From: Micromonospora sp. WMMD812
GTDB taxonomy: Bacteria; Actinomycetota; Actinomycetes; Mycobacteriales; Micromonosporaceae
Direction: 5' to 3'
Assembly: GCF_027497215.1 (NCBI RefSeq)
Contig: NZ_CP114904.1
Location: 1,364,001 to 1,428,000 of the forward strand
DNA length: 64,000 bases
The translations under genes were made by a program, and so were the position numbers. Of the stretch, positions 18,916 to 26,988 are shown in pieces. Below the pieces are notes generated by a model. That model saw only the letters and a list, made by a program, of their open reading frames with translations, searched no databases and was not told where the DNA came from. Each line of letters opens with the position of its first letter. Position 1 is the stretch's first letter.

Positions 18916-19274
18916 GACCGGCGCGCCTCCTCGCCGACCTGCCGCTGCTCCTGTCCGATCTCGCGACCGAGGAAGTAGTTCAGCGCCGTCCGGATGGTGG
19001 CGATCGCGGCCAGCTGCCCGATCTGGTCGAACGTCGGGGACACCGCGGTACGCAGGATGTCCGCCGCGAGCTGGAACTCCAGGCCGAGGGTGAGGAACCG
19101 GCCCAGGCTGAGCCGGATCGGCGTGAAGACGGCGGCGGTGCGGTGTCGCAGCCCCTCGACCAGGAACCGCACCGCCGCCCAGACCGCGCCGGCGAAGATG
19201 ATCAGCGCGCCGGCCACCTCGACCACGGCGACCAGCACCTGGTCGCCCTGGCGCAGGACCTCGTCGACGTCCAC
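18912..19274 (-). CDS. DUF1622 family membrane protein
   Basis: A 120-residue protein with two hydrophobic segments, the first being VLVAVVEVAGALIIFAGAVW (about 13-32). The conserved DUF1622 core follows: RLSLGRFLTLGLEFQLAADI then LRTAVSPTFDQIGQLAAIA. The family is widespread, membrane-bound and of unknown function. It heads a three-gene unit with two successive ATGA overlaps, implying strict co-translation of all three products. Confidence 0.85.
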   Translation of the reverse strand: MDVDEVLRQGDQVLVAVVEVAGALIIFAGAVWAAVRFLVEGLRHRTAAVFTPIRLSLGRFLTLGLEFQLAADILRTAVSPTFDQIGQLAAIATIRTALNYFLGREIGQEQRQVGEEARRS

Positions 19275-19313
19275 CCAGGGCCGTTACCCGGCCCTGGGTG
19301 CGGTAGTCGACGC

Positions 19314-19901
19314 TCAGGTCAGCTCGACGACAGCCTCGAGGATCAGCCAGAGGCCGGAGATCGCGAAGAGGACCGCGGCACCGTACTTGATGAACTTCTC
19401 CGGCAGCCGGCGACCGAGCAGCCGGCCGACCAGGATGGCGAGCGCGTCGGCGGCGACCATGCCAACGGTCGAACCGAGCCAGGTGCCGAACCAGCCGTAC
19501 TGGGTGGCCAGGGTGATGGTGGCGAGCATCGTCTTGTCGCCCAGCTCGGCGAGGAAGAACGCGATGCCGACGGTGAAGATCGCCGACTTGCTGGCCTTCT
19601 CGGCCTTGCGCCGCTCCTCCTCGGTGAGGGTGTCGCCGCGCAGGGTCCAGGCGGCGAAGCCGAGGAACGCGAGCCCGGCGGCCAGCGAGATCCACTCGGT
19701 CGGCAGCACCGCGCCCAGACCGGCACCGATGGCCACCGACGCGAGGTGCACCACGGCGGTGGCGACGGTGATGCCGATCAGGACCGGCACCGGTCTGTAT
19801 CGCGTGGCGAAGGCCAGCGCCATCAGCTGGCTCTTGTCACCCAGCTCGGCGACGAAGATGACGCCGAAGCTGATCACCAGCGCGACGAGAAATCCCTCCA
19901 T
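19314..19901 (-). CDS. GDT1/TMEM165 (UPF0016) family cation transporter, probable Mn2+ exporter
   Basis: A 195-residue protein with six predicted membrane segments in two repeats. Each repeat carries the family signature: VAELGDKSQL (about 18-27) and LAELGDKTML (about 115-124). Members export Mn2+ or exchange Ca2+/H+. Because a yybP-ykoY manganese riboswitch lies directly upstream on the same strand, Mn2+ efflux is the best reading. The start at 19901 follows from the riboswitch position; the frame remains open further upstream but that part is leader RNA. Confidence 0.9.
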   Translation of the reverse strand: MEGFLVALVISFGVIFVAELGDKSQLMALAFATRYRPVPVLIGITVATAVVHLASVAIGAGLGAVLPTEWISLAAGLAFLGFAAWTLRGDTLTEEERRKAEKASKSAIFTVGIAFFLAELGDKTMLATITLATQYGWFGTWLGSTVGMVAADALAILVGRLLGRRLPEKFIKYGAAVLFAISGLWLILEAVVELT

Positions 19902-19961
19902 GACACCCTTCCCGATCATGCCGGGAGGAGGTACAGGGGCGCCCTCGACCCGGCTGTGACA

Positions 19962-20075
19962 GCCTGAGTCGAAGGTCTCGCCCGCCCCGGTGACCGGGGC
20001 CGCGTGGCCGGGCGCTTGACGCGCCAGTGTGTCGACCACGACATTGGGGGCTACTCCCCTTCGCGTGGGAGAGCC
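19962..20075 (-). promoter_or_regulatory. yybP-ykoY manganese riboswitch
   Basis: On the minus strand the leader contains gaaggggagtagcc, then gtc, a middle hairpin with cgtcaagc, and ggcgagacctt. This order (AGGGGAGUAGC ... GUCA ... GCGAGACCUU) is the conserved core of yybP-ykoY RNAs, which sense Mn2+. The element ends about 60 nt before the GDT1 start codon, and the segment between probably forms the expression platform. Structure was judged by eye. Confidence 0.8.
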
Positions 20076-20103
20076 TATCCGATCATCGCGGGCTCGGGTC
20101 CGC

Positions 20104-20125
20104 GCGGGTGAAGAGGTTCACCCGC
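20104..20125. promoter_or_regulatory. Perfect 9-bp inverted repeat upstream of riboswitch
   Basis: gcgggtgaa - gagg - ttcacccgc. It lies between the egtD terminator and the riboswitch, where a promoter for the GDT1 transcript must be. It may be an operator or a second hairpin of the egtD terminator region. Confidence 0.35.
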
Positions 20126-20127
20126 AG

Positions 20128-20169
20128 GCGGCCGCGCGTCCGCCGGGACGGCGCGGCGGACGCGGCCGC
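20128..20169 (-). terminator. Terminator after egtD
   Basis: A long GC-rich stem (20128-20144 with 20155-20169, one bulge) located 17 nt past the stop codon of egtD on the minus strand. Confidence 0.65.
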
Positions 20170-20185
20170 GCCGGCCCGGCGGGCG

Positions 20186-21157
20186 TCAGGCGGCGCGGGC
20201 CAGTGTGACGCCGAACAGCCCGTCGGGATCGGTCCAGAAGTCCGACACGGTGAAGCCGGCGGCCGCCAGCTCGGCGGCGATGCCCTCCGGGCGGAACTTG
20301 GCCGACACCTCGGTGCGTAGCTCCTCTCCCTCCGCGAAGAACACGTCGAGTTCGATGTCGGGCACCCGCACCGGCATCGGCCGATCGGCCCGCAGCCGCA
20401 TCTCGATCCACTCGCGCTCCGCGTCCCACCACGCCACGTGCGTGAACCCCGCCGGGTCGAAGTCCGCCCCGAGCTCCCGGTTGACCACCCGGAGCATGTT
20501 GCGGTTGAACTCGGCGGTCACGCCGGCCGCGTCGTCGTACGCGGGCACGATCACCGACGGATCCTTGACGAGGTCGGTGCCGATCAACAGCCAGTCGCCG
20601 GACTCCAGCGCGGCCCGCATCCCGGCCAGGAACTCCGCCCGCTCGCCGGGCAGCAGGTTGCCGATGGTGCCGCCGAGGAACAGCACCAGTCGCCGCCCGC
20701 CGGTGGGCAGCCGGTCGAGGTGCCGGGTGAAGTCGCCGACGATCCCTCGGACCCGCAGCCCGGGATAGTCGGCGGCGATCTCCGCGGTGGACGCGCGCAG
20801 CGCACTGGCCGACACGTCGAGCGGGACGAAGGTGCCGAGCCCGCCGCGGCGGGTGAACGCGTCCAGCAGCAGCCGGGTCTTCTCCGAGGAGCCCGAGCCC
20901 AGCTCGATGAGGGTCTTGGCACGGGTCAGCTCGGCGACGGCCGGCGCCCGCTCGGCCAGCACGGCGCGCTCGGCCCGGGTCGGGTAGTACTCGGGCAGCC
21001 GGGTGATCTCCTCGAACAGCTCGCTGCCGCGGGCGTCGTAGAACCACTTGGGAGGCAACCACTTCGGCTCGGCCGTCAGCCCGGCCCGGACGTCGTCGCG
21101 CAACCCGCGGGCCAGGTCCTGCTCCTCGAGGTGGATCTCCAGTGGCTCGGCGCTCAT
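20186..21157 (-). CDS. egtD: Histidine N-alpha-methyltransferase (ergothioneine biosynthesis)
   Basis: A 323-residue cytosolic SAM-dependent enzyme that trimethylates histidine to hercynine. The family pattern is visible: PPKWFYDARGSELFEEITRL and PEYYPTRAE near 37-62, SAM loop LIELGSGSSEKTR, PLDVSASAL, LVLFLGGTIGNLLPGE and YDDAAGVTAEFNRNML. Asn and Tyr residues of the histidine pocket appear conserved. The start at 21157 has a gaagggaag ribosome binding site. Last gene of egtABCD; 53 bases separate it from egtC. Confidence 0.95.
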   Translation of the reverse strand: MSAEPLEIHLEEQDLARGLRDDVRAGLTAEPKWLPPKWFYDARGSELFEEITRLPEYYPTRAERAVLAERAPAVAELTRAKTLIELGSGSSEKTRLLLDAFTRRGGLGTFVPLDVSASALRASTAEIAADYPGLRVRGIVGDFTRHLDRLPTGGRRLVLFLGGTIGNLLPGERAEFLAGMRAALESGDWLLIGTDLVKDPSVIVPAYDDAAGVTAEFNRNMLRVVNRELGADFDPAGFTHVAWWDAEREWIEMRLRADRPMPVRVPDIELDVFFAEGEELRTEVSAKFRPEGIAAELAAAGFTVSDFWTDPDGLFGVTLARAA

Positions 21158-21210
21158 CAGGTACTTCCCTTCTCGTCGGATGGACCGTGCTCGGCACCGC
21201 GGCGCGGTGC

Positions 21211-21957
21211 TCACTCCCGCCCGAGCGGGCGCAGCCGCACCTGGCCGGCCGTGGCGGTCACCAGCTGCCCGTCCGGCACCGCCTGCCAGCCGGGGTCGTC
21301 GTCGTGCGGCTCGGAGGCGAGCAGCACCGCGCCGGGGGTCTCCCGGACCGACAACGCGTGCCCGAGCACGCTCGCGACCGCGGTGCGGCCGTCGGTGAGC
21401 AGCACGTTGAGCCGAGATCCGGGCGCAGCCGCGGCCACCGCGGCCACCGTCGCGGCCACCGCCTCGACGGGTCCGGCGCCGGCCCGCAGCCGGTGCCGGA
21501 CCAGCGCCCAGAGCAGCGCCGAATCGGTGGCCGCGTCGAGCGTCAGCAGGTCACGCACCGGCAGCTCGGCGGCGAGCGGCACCACCGCGTCCGGCCAGCC
21601 ACGGATCACGCCGTTGTGGCTGAACAGCCAACGCCCCTCCGCGAACGGCGCCGCGGCGTTGTCGAGCACCGACATGCCGACCGTGGCGGAGCGGACGGCG
21701 GCGAGCACCGCACCCGCCGACGTGACGGCGGCCAGCTGGGCGATGGTCGGATCGCTCCAGATCGGCTGGGCCCGCCGGTAGCGCACCGGTTCCCCGTCGC
21801 CGGGATACCAGCCGATCCCGAAGCCGTCGGCGTTGATGGTGCCGCCGCCGCGCATGTCGCGCGGCGCCCAGGACTGCCGGACCAGCGAGTAGGGCGGATC
21901 GAAAAGCAGCTCCGACAGGGTGACCGGAGGCCCCAGGTAGGCCAGGTGGCGGCACAT
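21211..21957 (-). CDS. egtC: Gamma-glutamyl-hercynylcysteine sulfoxide amidohydrolase
   Basis: A 248-residue class II glutamine-amidotransferase-fold Ntn hydrolase. It starts MCRHLAYLG, placing the nucleophile Cys at position 2. NADGFGIGWY, FSHNGVIRGW and DSALLWALV are typical of EgtC. It removes the glutamyl group from the EgtB product. Start fixed by the required N-terminal Cys. It lies 46 bases after egtB and before egtD on the same strand. Confidence 0.94.
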   Translation of the reverse strand: MCRHLAYLGPPVTLSELLFDPPYSLVRQSWAPRDMRGGGTINADGFGIGWYPGDGEPVRYRRAQPIWSDPTIAQLAAVTSAGAVLAAVRSATVGMSVLDNAAAPFAEGRWLFSHNGVIRGWPDAVVPLAAELPVRDLLTLDAATDSALLWALVRHRLRAGAGPVEAVAATVAAVAAAAPGSRLNVLLTDGRTAVASVLGHALSVRETPGAVLLASEPHDDDPGWQAVPDGQLVTATAGQVRLRPLGRE

Positions 21958-22003
21958 CAGCCGGCACCGCCGCGGGCCGCCGACCGGCCGCGGCGGACCA
22001 CCG

Positions 22004-23338
22004 TCACGGCTGGGACTCCTCGGGCCGGGCGTCGCGGGCGCAGCGGAAGCCGCTGAAGATCTGCCGGCGGATCGGATAGTCCCAGTTGCGGAACGTGCCC
22101 CGGCAGGCGGCCCGGTCGGTGCCGAACGACCCGCCGCGCAGCACCCGGTAGTCGTCGCCGAAGAACACCTCGGAGTACTCCCGGTAGGGGAACGCGGTGA
22201 AGCCCGGATGGCCGCGGAAAGCGGTGGACGTCCACTCCCAGACGTCACCCATCAGCTGGTGCACCCCGAGCGGGGACGCCCCGTCCGGGTACGCGCCGAC
22301 CGGCGCGGGCCACAGGTGGCGCTGGTCGAGGTTGGCGTGCGCGGCGGTCGGGTCGTCGTCGCCCCACGGGTAGCGGCGGGACCGCCCGGTCGCCGGGTCC
22401 CACCGGGCGGCCTTCTCCCACTCCGCCTCGGTCGGCAGCCGCTTGCCGGCCCAGGTCGCGTACGCCTGCGCCTCGTACCAGCCGACGTGCACCACCGGCT
22501 CGTCGTCGCGGACCGCGGACCACCGGCCGAACCGCCGGTAGGCCCAGCCGTCGCCGTCGCGCCGCCAGTGCATCGGCGCGGTCAGGTCCGCCTCGATCCG
22601 GTGGGCCCAGCCGGCCGTGCTCCACCAGCGCGGATCGTCGTAGCCGCCGTCCGCGATGAACCGCCGGAACTGCCCGTTGGTCACCGGCGCCGCGTCGATG
22701 ACGTACGCGGGCAGGTCGACGCGGTGCGCCGGCCGCTCGTTGTCCAGCGCCCACGGGTCGGTGTCGGTGCCCATGGTGAACGGGCCGGCCGGGACCAGCA
22801 CCTCCCCGCCGACCGTGGCCCGCGGCTCGGGTGGCGGCGGGGCGTGCAGCACGGCCGGCCCGGAGCGCAGTTGGTGGGTGGCCAGCATCGTCTCGTCGTG
22901 CTGCTGCTCGTGCTGCACGACCATCCCGAAGGCGAACCCGTCGGTGACCAGCGGCCGGTCGGTGAACCGGATGACGTCCAGCAGGTCGTACACCTTGGCG
23001 CGGACGGTGCTCACGTAGGCGCGGGCCTCGCCGGGCGGCAGCAGCGGAAGGGCCGGGCGATCCTTGCGCGGTTGCTTGAAGGCGTCGTACAGGTCGTCGA
23101 TGTCCCGCCGGACCGGGTCCCGGCCGCCCACGTCCCGCACCAGCCAGAGCTCCTCCTGGTTGCCGACATGGGCCAGATCCCAGACCAGCGGCGACATCAG
23201 CGGCGAGTGCTGCCGCACCAGTTCGGCCTCGTCGACCACGTCGGTCAGCAGGGCGGTGCGGGCCCGGGTCCGGTCCAGCTCGGCGGCGATCCGGTCGCGC
23301 AGCCGCTCCGCGCCGAGCCCCTCGGTCGTGTCGGTCAC
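22004..23338 (-). CDS. egtB: Ergothioneine sulfoxide synthase, Fe-dependent
   Basis: A 444-residue enzyme joining gamma-glutamylcysteine to hercynine with O2. An N-terminal DinB-like domain supplies the three iron-binding histidines: His57 in DLAHVGNQEE and His143/His147 in QHEQQHDET, with the spacing expected for EgtB. A C-terminal FGE-sulfatase domain (about 165-435) includes GTDTDPWALDNERPAH, EAEWEKAARWDP and VWEWTSTAF. The GTG start overlaps the egtA stop as GTGA (23335-23338). Confidence 0.95.
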   Translation of the reverse strand: MTDTTEGLGAERLRDRIAAELDRTRARTALLTDVVDEAELVRQHSPLMSPLVWDLAHVGNQEELWLVRDVGGRDPVRRDIDDLYDAFKQPRKDRPALPLLPPGEARAYVSTVRAKVYDLLDVIRFTDRPLVTDGFAFGMVVQHEQQHDETMLATHQLRSGPAVLHAPPPPEPRATVGGEVLVPAGPFTMGTDTDPWALDNERPAHRVDLPAYVIDAAPVTNGQFRRFIADGGYDDPRWWSTAGWAHRIEADLTAPMHWRRDGDGWAYRRFGRWSAVRDDEPVVHVGWYEAQAYATWAGKRLPTEAEWEKAARWDPATGRSRRYPWGDDDPTAAHANLDQRHLWPAPVGAYPDGASPLGVHQLMGDVWEWTSTAFRGHPGFTAFPYREYSEVFFGDDYRVLRGGSFGTDRAACRGTFRNWDYPIRRQIFSGFRCARDARPEESQP

Positions 23339-24570
23339 CGGTCTCCCCTCTCCGCGGCGGTGCGTCGCCGCCGTACGCCTCGGTGAATCTCTTCGTACAG
23401 GTCGGGTGGCAGGTCGAGCCGCGGCAGGGCCGCGAGCGCCAGGTCGAACAGCTGCGCCGCGGCGGCGGCGAGCGTCGGGTCGGCGAGCCCCCGCCGGGCC
23501 GCGGCGTGCCAGCGGTGCGCCACCGGTGCGCTGACGACGTACGCGGCGTGCAGGGTCGCCGGCTCGGCGAACAGGGCGGCGAGCACCGCCAGCGGGATGA
23601 GCCAACCTCGGCCGGGCTGCGCGTCCAGGTAGCGCAGCTCCAGGTAGCCACGCGGCCGCACCGGCGGAAAGAGGGTGCTGACGTGGTAGTCGAGGTCCTC
23701 GGTGGTCGGGGGTCGGGGCAGCGCCCCCGCCAGCCAGTCGGCGAAGGTGACCCCGGTCGGGGGCGTCCAGTCCGGCCCCTGGCCGCGCAGGCAGAGCAGC
23801 GGCGCGGCGAGCACGTACCGGATCCAGGAGGCGGCCGGGTCGTCGTCGGGCCGCTGCGGCGACCAGACCGGGCCGGTCCGGGCCGGGTCAATGGCCAACC
23901 AGGCCGCCATCCGCGCGGACGCCCAGCCGGTGGCCCGCCCGGCGTGCCGGTCCGCGGTGGCGAACGCGGCGAGCAGCGGGGGCCCGACGGTGTGCGCGAC
24001 CGCCCAGCGCAGCGGAAGCTGCGACGGCTCGCCCGCGTCGAGGCAGACCTGCAACCCGGCGGTGGAGTACATCATTGTCCGCCCGGCGGGGTTGCGCCGG
24101 TCGAAGACCCGGCGCATGGCGCGGTAGCGCGGCGTCTGCAGTATCGGCCGCGGCTCGCGGTGGGGATCGATGCCGGTGCCGCCGAGCGTCAGCCCGGCGG
24201 CGCGCAGCAGGCCGGTGAGCTCGGCGATGTCGGCCTCGGTGGCGCGGATGAGCGCGGCGACCGAGGGCCGTGGCGGGGTGGAGATCTCGACCTGACCGCC
24301 CGGTTCGAGGGTCACCGCGCCGCCGTGCCGCAGTGGATCGGCGGGGCTCGTGTCGGTCAGGGTGGCGGGGCTGTGCCGCCCCAGCGCCGCCCGGAGCCGC
24401 CCGGGATCGACCGGTCGGGCGGGATCGGCGGCGTCGTGCACGGTCCATTCCAGTTCGACGCCGGTGTATGTCGGAGGGCCGGTCTTGAAGCAGATCCGGG
24501 CGAGGTGGCCGGCCGCGGTCGCGGACTCGCGCAGGATCGCGCCGTGCTCCAGCTCGGGTGACGTCACCAC
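23335..24570 (-). CDS. egtA: Glutamate-cysteine ligase of ergothioneine pathway
   Basis: A 411-residue ATP-dependent ligase of the GCS2-like EgtA family that makes gamma-glutamylcysteine, the sulfur donor for EgtB. Visible motifs: TYTGVELEWTV near 32-42, GGAVTLEPGGQVEISTPP (about 85-102), GTGIDPHREPRPI, MMYSTAGLQVCLD and RGYLELRYLDAQPG. First gene of the operon. The GTG pair at 24565-24570 follows a ggaggggg ribosome binding site; 24570 was chosen. No egtE (C-S lyase) is present in this window. Confidence 0.93.
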   Translation of the reverse strand: MVTSPELEHGAILRESATAAGHLARICFKTGPPTYTGVELEWTVHDAADPARPVDPGRLRAALGRHSPATLTDTSPADPLRHGGAVTLEPGGQVEISTPPRPSVAALIRATEADIAELTGLLRAAGLTLGGTGIDPHREPRPILQTPRYRAMRRVFDRRNPAGRTMMYSTAGLQVCLDAGEPSQLPLRWAVAHTVGPPLLAAFATADRHAGRATGWASARMAAWLAIDPARTGPVWSPQRPDDDPAASWIRYVLAAPLLCLRGQGPDWTPPTGVTFADWLAGALPRPPTTEDLDYHVSTLFPPVRPRGYLELRYLDAQPGRGWLIPLAVLAALFAEPATLHAAYVVSAPVAHRWHAAARRGLADPTLAAAAAQLFDLALAALPRLDLPPDLYEEIHRGVRRRRTAAERGDR

Positions 24571-24900
24571 CGGATGGCCCCCTCCCCGTGCCCGGTTTCC
24601 GGACACTGTGCCACCGTAACGCCGCCCACCGACAGTCCCGGCCGGCGTCCGGGGCCCCTCCATCCTCTGTCTAGCAGACGAATTTCGCGCGCCCGGGCGG
24701 AACGGCCGCGCCCGATCCGACGCCTCCACCCGGCCGCGGCTCTTCCGACCCGCACCCGGGCCGGGCTCGGCGACCACTTACGCGGCCACGGATCCGCGGC
24801 GGCCGGTCGGCACGCAGGTCGCCGGTGGTCGCGGCCAGTCCTGCGCCACGGCGCCCGGCGGTCGAGCCTTCGCGACCATGAGCGGCAGCCCGCGCAGGGT

Positions 24901-25000
24901 GATCAACTCGAGGTTCCCGTCACGATCGACACCGTGTCGCCGATCTGGCGGTATCCGCCAGGCCGGGACACCGCCAGATCGGCGACACGGAGTGGATCAA
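24901..25000. repeat. Dispersed palindromic element, copy D
   Basis: Long inverted repeat from 24932 to 24990: arms of about 27 nt (ccgtgtcgccgatctggcgg... and its complement) with few mismatches, flanked by gatcaac on the left and gtggatcaa on the right. Its right end has the same ggcgacacggagtggatca sequence as copy B. Confidence 0.75.
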
Positions 25001-25082
25001 GGCGCCGCGACCGGGCAACGCGGACGGGCGCCGCCTGCCGTCGGCGTGGGCTGCTCGGCGCGGACCCGCGGGCGCGGACCGC

Positions 25083-25220
25083 CGGCACGGGCTCGTCGGC
25101 ACGGGGCTCGACGGCGCGGGGCTCGACGGCGCGGGGCTCGACGGCGCGGGGCTCGTCGGCACGGCCTCGTCGGCGCGGGCTCGTCGGCAGGGCCTCGTCG
25201 GCGCAGACTCGTCGGCGCAG
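25083..25220. repeat. Tandem repeats of about 15 bp
   Basis: Units of the form gctcgacggcgcggg, exact three to four times in the centre and drifting to gctcgtcggcacgg at the edges. Intergenic; similar in style to 11283-11433. Confidence 0.6.
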
Positions 25221-25430
25221 AGGATCGGCGCGGGTGGCGGTCAGCCGTTGGATGGGGTGGACCGGCTGGCAGCGGCCGGGCCGGACCTGGACTTCACCGA
25301 CGAGTTCGGCTCGGGTTTCCGGCCGTCCGGTCGCTGGCGCCCTCTCCGCGCCGAACCTGGCCAGGGTGTCTGTCGCGGCTCCCGCGACGGTCTTACCGCC
25401 GGCGGGGATTCGCGCCGGGCGGCCGTCCGG

Positions 25431-26339
25431 TTACCTGTTACCTGCGACGTTCCCGCCGTCGGCCCCGTTCGCCTCGTCCTTGTCCTTGTCTTTGTCCTTC
25501 TCCTTGTCGGCCTTGTCGTTCTCCTTGTCGGCCTTGTCCTTGTCCTCGTCCTTGTCCTTACCGCTGTCGGTGTCGTCCTCATCGCCGGACGGGTCGTCGG
25601 GGAGCAACTGCCGGCAGTACGCCTCGACCTGCCCGGCGCCGCCCGCCGCGACGACCAGCGGTTGGAACCCGGACGTCTCCAACGCCTTCGCCCGTTGCGC
25701 CGGCTTCTTGGCCAGGTACGCCCGGCAGTGCCCGGTCAGCGGACCGTTCTGCTCCAGGGTCCTGCTGGGGCTGGCGCTGCCCGGGCCGGGCGCCGTCGGC
25801 GATCCGCCCGGTCCATCCGTGCGCGGGCCGGTGCCCGTTGAGGAGCCGTCCGGAACCCCGGTGGCCGGAGCGGACGTCGGCGGGCCGTGCGGCGGGGTCG
25901 GGTCCCACGGGACGTCGAGGGTGACCGCGGCGAACGCGACGCCGGCGGTCGCGGTGGCCGCGACGCCGGCCACCCAGGCGAGCACACCGACGGTGACGCG
26001 GCGGCGGCGTGGGGCGCGGGCCGGGGCCAGGGCCGGGGCGGCGCGGGCCGCCCGGAAGGCCGCCACCGCGGCGTCCTCCCCGGCGAGTTCGTGAGGGCGC
26101 GCCGGCGCGGCCGCGGCGGCGAGCAGTCTCGCGAGCGGGTCGACCGACCGGGTGTCCCGGGCCGCGGCTGGGCTGGTCGGCGCGGGGTCCGGGTCGGCGG
26201 GTGGGTCGGCCGGCGGGGTGTCCTGGGCCGCGAGCGGGTTGGTCGGCGCGGGGTCCGCGGGCGCGGCCCCGCGTGCCGCGTCGAGGAGTCGATCCGACTC
26301 CGCGCGGTCCACGGGCCGCTCGGGGCGACCGGCACTCAT
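25431..26339 (-). CDS. Probable anti-sigma-factor-like membrane protein with Lys/Asp-rich tail
   Basis: A 302-residue protein encoded 16 bases after the ECF sigma gene on the same strand. An Ala/Pro/Asp-rich cytoplasmic part (1-110) is followed by one transmembrane segment after RRRRVTVG (about 113-138). The extracytoplasmic part has CRAYLAKKPAQRAKALETSG and an AYCRQLL motif with two cysteines. The last 55 residues are almost only Lys, Asp and Glu (DKDKADKENDKADKEKDKDK). Position and topology suggest it restrains the sigma factor; no zinc-binding anti-sigma motif (HxxxCxxC) is seen, so this is inference. Confidence 0.65.
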   Translation of the reverse strand: MSAGRPERPVDRAESDRLLDAARGAAPADPAPTNPLAAQDTPPADPPADPDPAPTSPAAARDTRSVDPLARLLAAAAAPARPHELAGEDAAVAAFRAARAAPALAPARAPRRRRVTVGVLAWVAGVAATATAGVAFAAVTLDVPWDPTPPHGPPTSAPATGVPDGSSTGTGPRTDGPGGSPTAPGPGSASPSRTLEQNGPLTGHCRAYLAKKPAQRAKALETSGFQPLVVAAGGAGQVEAYCRQLLPDDPSGDEDDTDSGKDKDEDKDKADKENDKADKEKDKDKDKDEANGADGGNVAGNR

Positions 26340-26355
26340 CCTGAATCCCCTCACG

Positions 26356-26988
26356 TCAACCATCTGCCGGTTCCGCACGCGGCGACTGCCGGCGTTCCCC
26401 ACCACGGGGATGCGGCGCCACGGTGCTCTCGGGCACGGCCGGCGATTGCCCCGGCTCGGATCGCTCCATCAGCGCGGCGAGCCGCCGCAGCCCTCGGTGG
26501 GCGGCGGTACGCACCGCGCCCGCCCGACGGCCCAGCACCCGTCCCGCGGTTTCCGCGTCGAGGCCGACGACCGCCCGGAGCAGCACCGCCTCCGCCTCCC
26601 GGGGCGGCAGCGTGGCGATCAGCGCGAGCGCCGCCTCGGTGCCGATCGTCTCCCCGGCCCGCTCGGCGGTGTCGGCGTCGCCGGCCAGTTCGCTGAGCGC
26701 CTGCACCGGCACCGGCAGCGACGGGCGGCGCCGTTGCCGCCGCAGGTGGTCCATGGCCCGGTTGCGGGCGATGGTGACCGTCCAGGCGCGGAACTCGCCG
26801 CCGGTGAAGCGGGGCAGGTCCCGCGAGATCTGGAGCCAGGTCTCCGAGGCCACGTCCTCGGCGTCGGCGCCGACCAGTGCGGTCAGGTATCGCAGCAGGC
26901 CCGGGTGGAAAGTCCGGTAGAGGAGGCGGAACGCGTCCTCGTCACCGGCCCGGGCCGCGTCGACCGCCTCGCCCAGCTCAGCGGCCAT
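26356..26988 (-). CDS. RNA polymerase ECF sigma factor
   Basis: A 210-residue sigma-70-family protein. Region 2 spans about 8-80: FRLLYRTFHPGLLRYLTALV, then EDVASETWLQISRDL and WTVTIARNRAMDHLRRQ. Region 4 (about 120-175) has the helix-turn-helix in LPPREAEAVLLRAVVGLDAE and VGRVLG-type sequence AGRVLGRRAGAVRTAAHRGL. The C-terminal 35 residues are Pro/Arg-rich. It is probably controlled by the membrane protein encoded immediately downstream. Confidence 0.9.
   Translation of the reverse strand: MAAELGEAVDAARAGDEDAFRLLYRTFHPGLLRYLTALVGADAEDVASETWLQISRDLPRFTGGEFRAWTVTIARNRAMDHLRRQRRRPSLPVPVQALSELAGDADTAERAGETIGTEAALALIATLPPREAEAVLLRAVVGLDAETAGRVLGRRAGAVRTAAHRGLRRLAALMERSEPGQSPAVPESTVAPHPRGGERRQSPRAEPADG

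Larger units (their letters stand above)
24571..25430. other. 860-base intergenic region with repeats, no gene
   Basis: Between egtA (start at 24570) and the 3' end of the anti-sigma-like gene (25431). It contains the egtA promoter region, palindromic element D (24901-25000) and a tandem-repeat tract (25083-25220). Open frames across 24574-26094 are repeat-driven and show no ribosome binding site or family resemblance. Confidence 0.6.

Noticed and set aside
19314..20039. Longer GDT1 protein starting at 20039
   Set aside because: The extra 46 codons overlap the riboswitch and are not hydrophobic; the family N-terminus begins at 19901.
24574..26094. 506-codon plus-strand frame across the egtA upstream region
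   Set aside because: It passes through a palindromic element, a tandem repeat and the antisense of the Lys/Asp tail (giving Leu/Ser repeats); no gene features.
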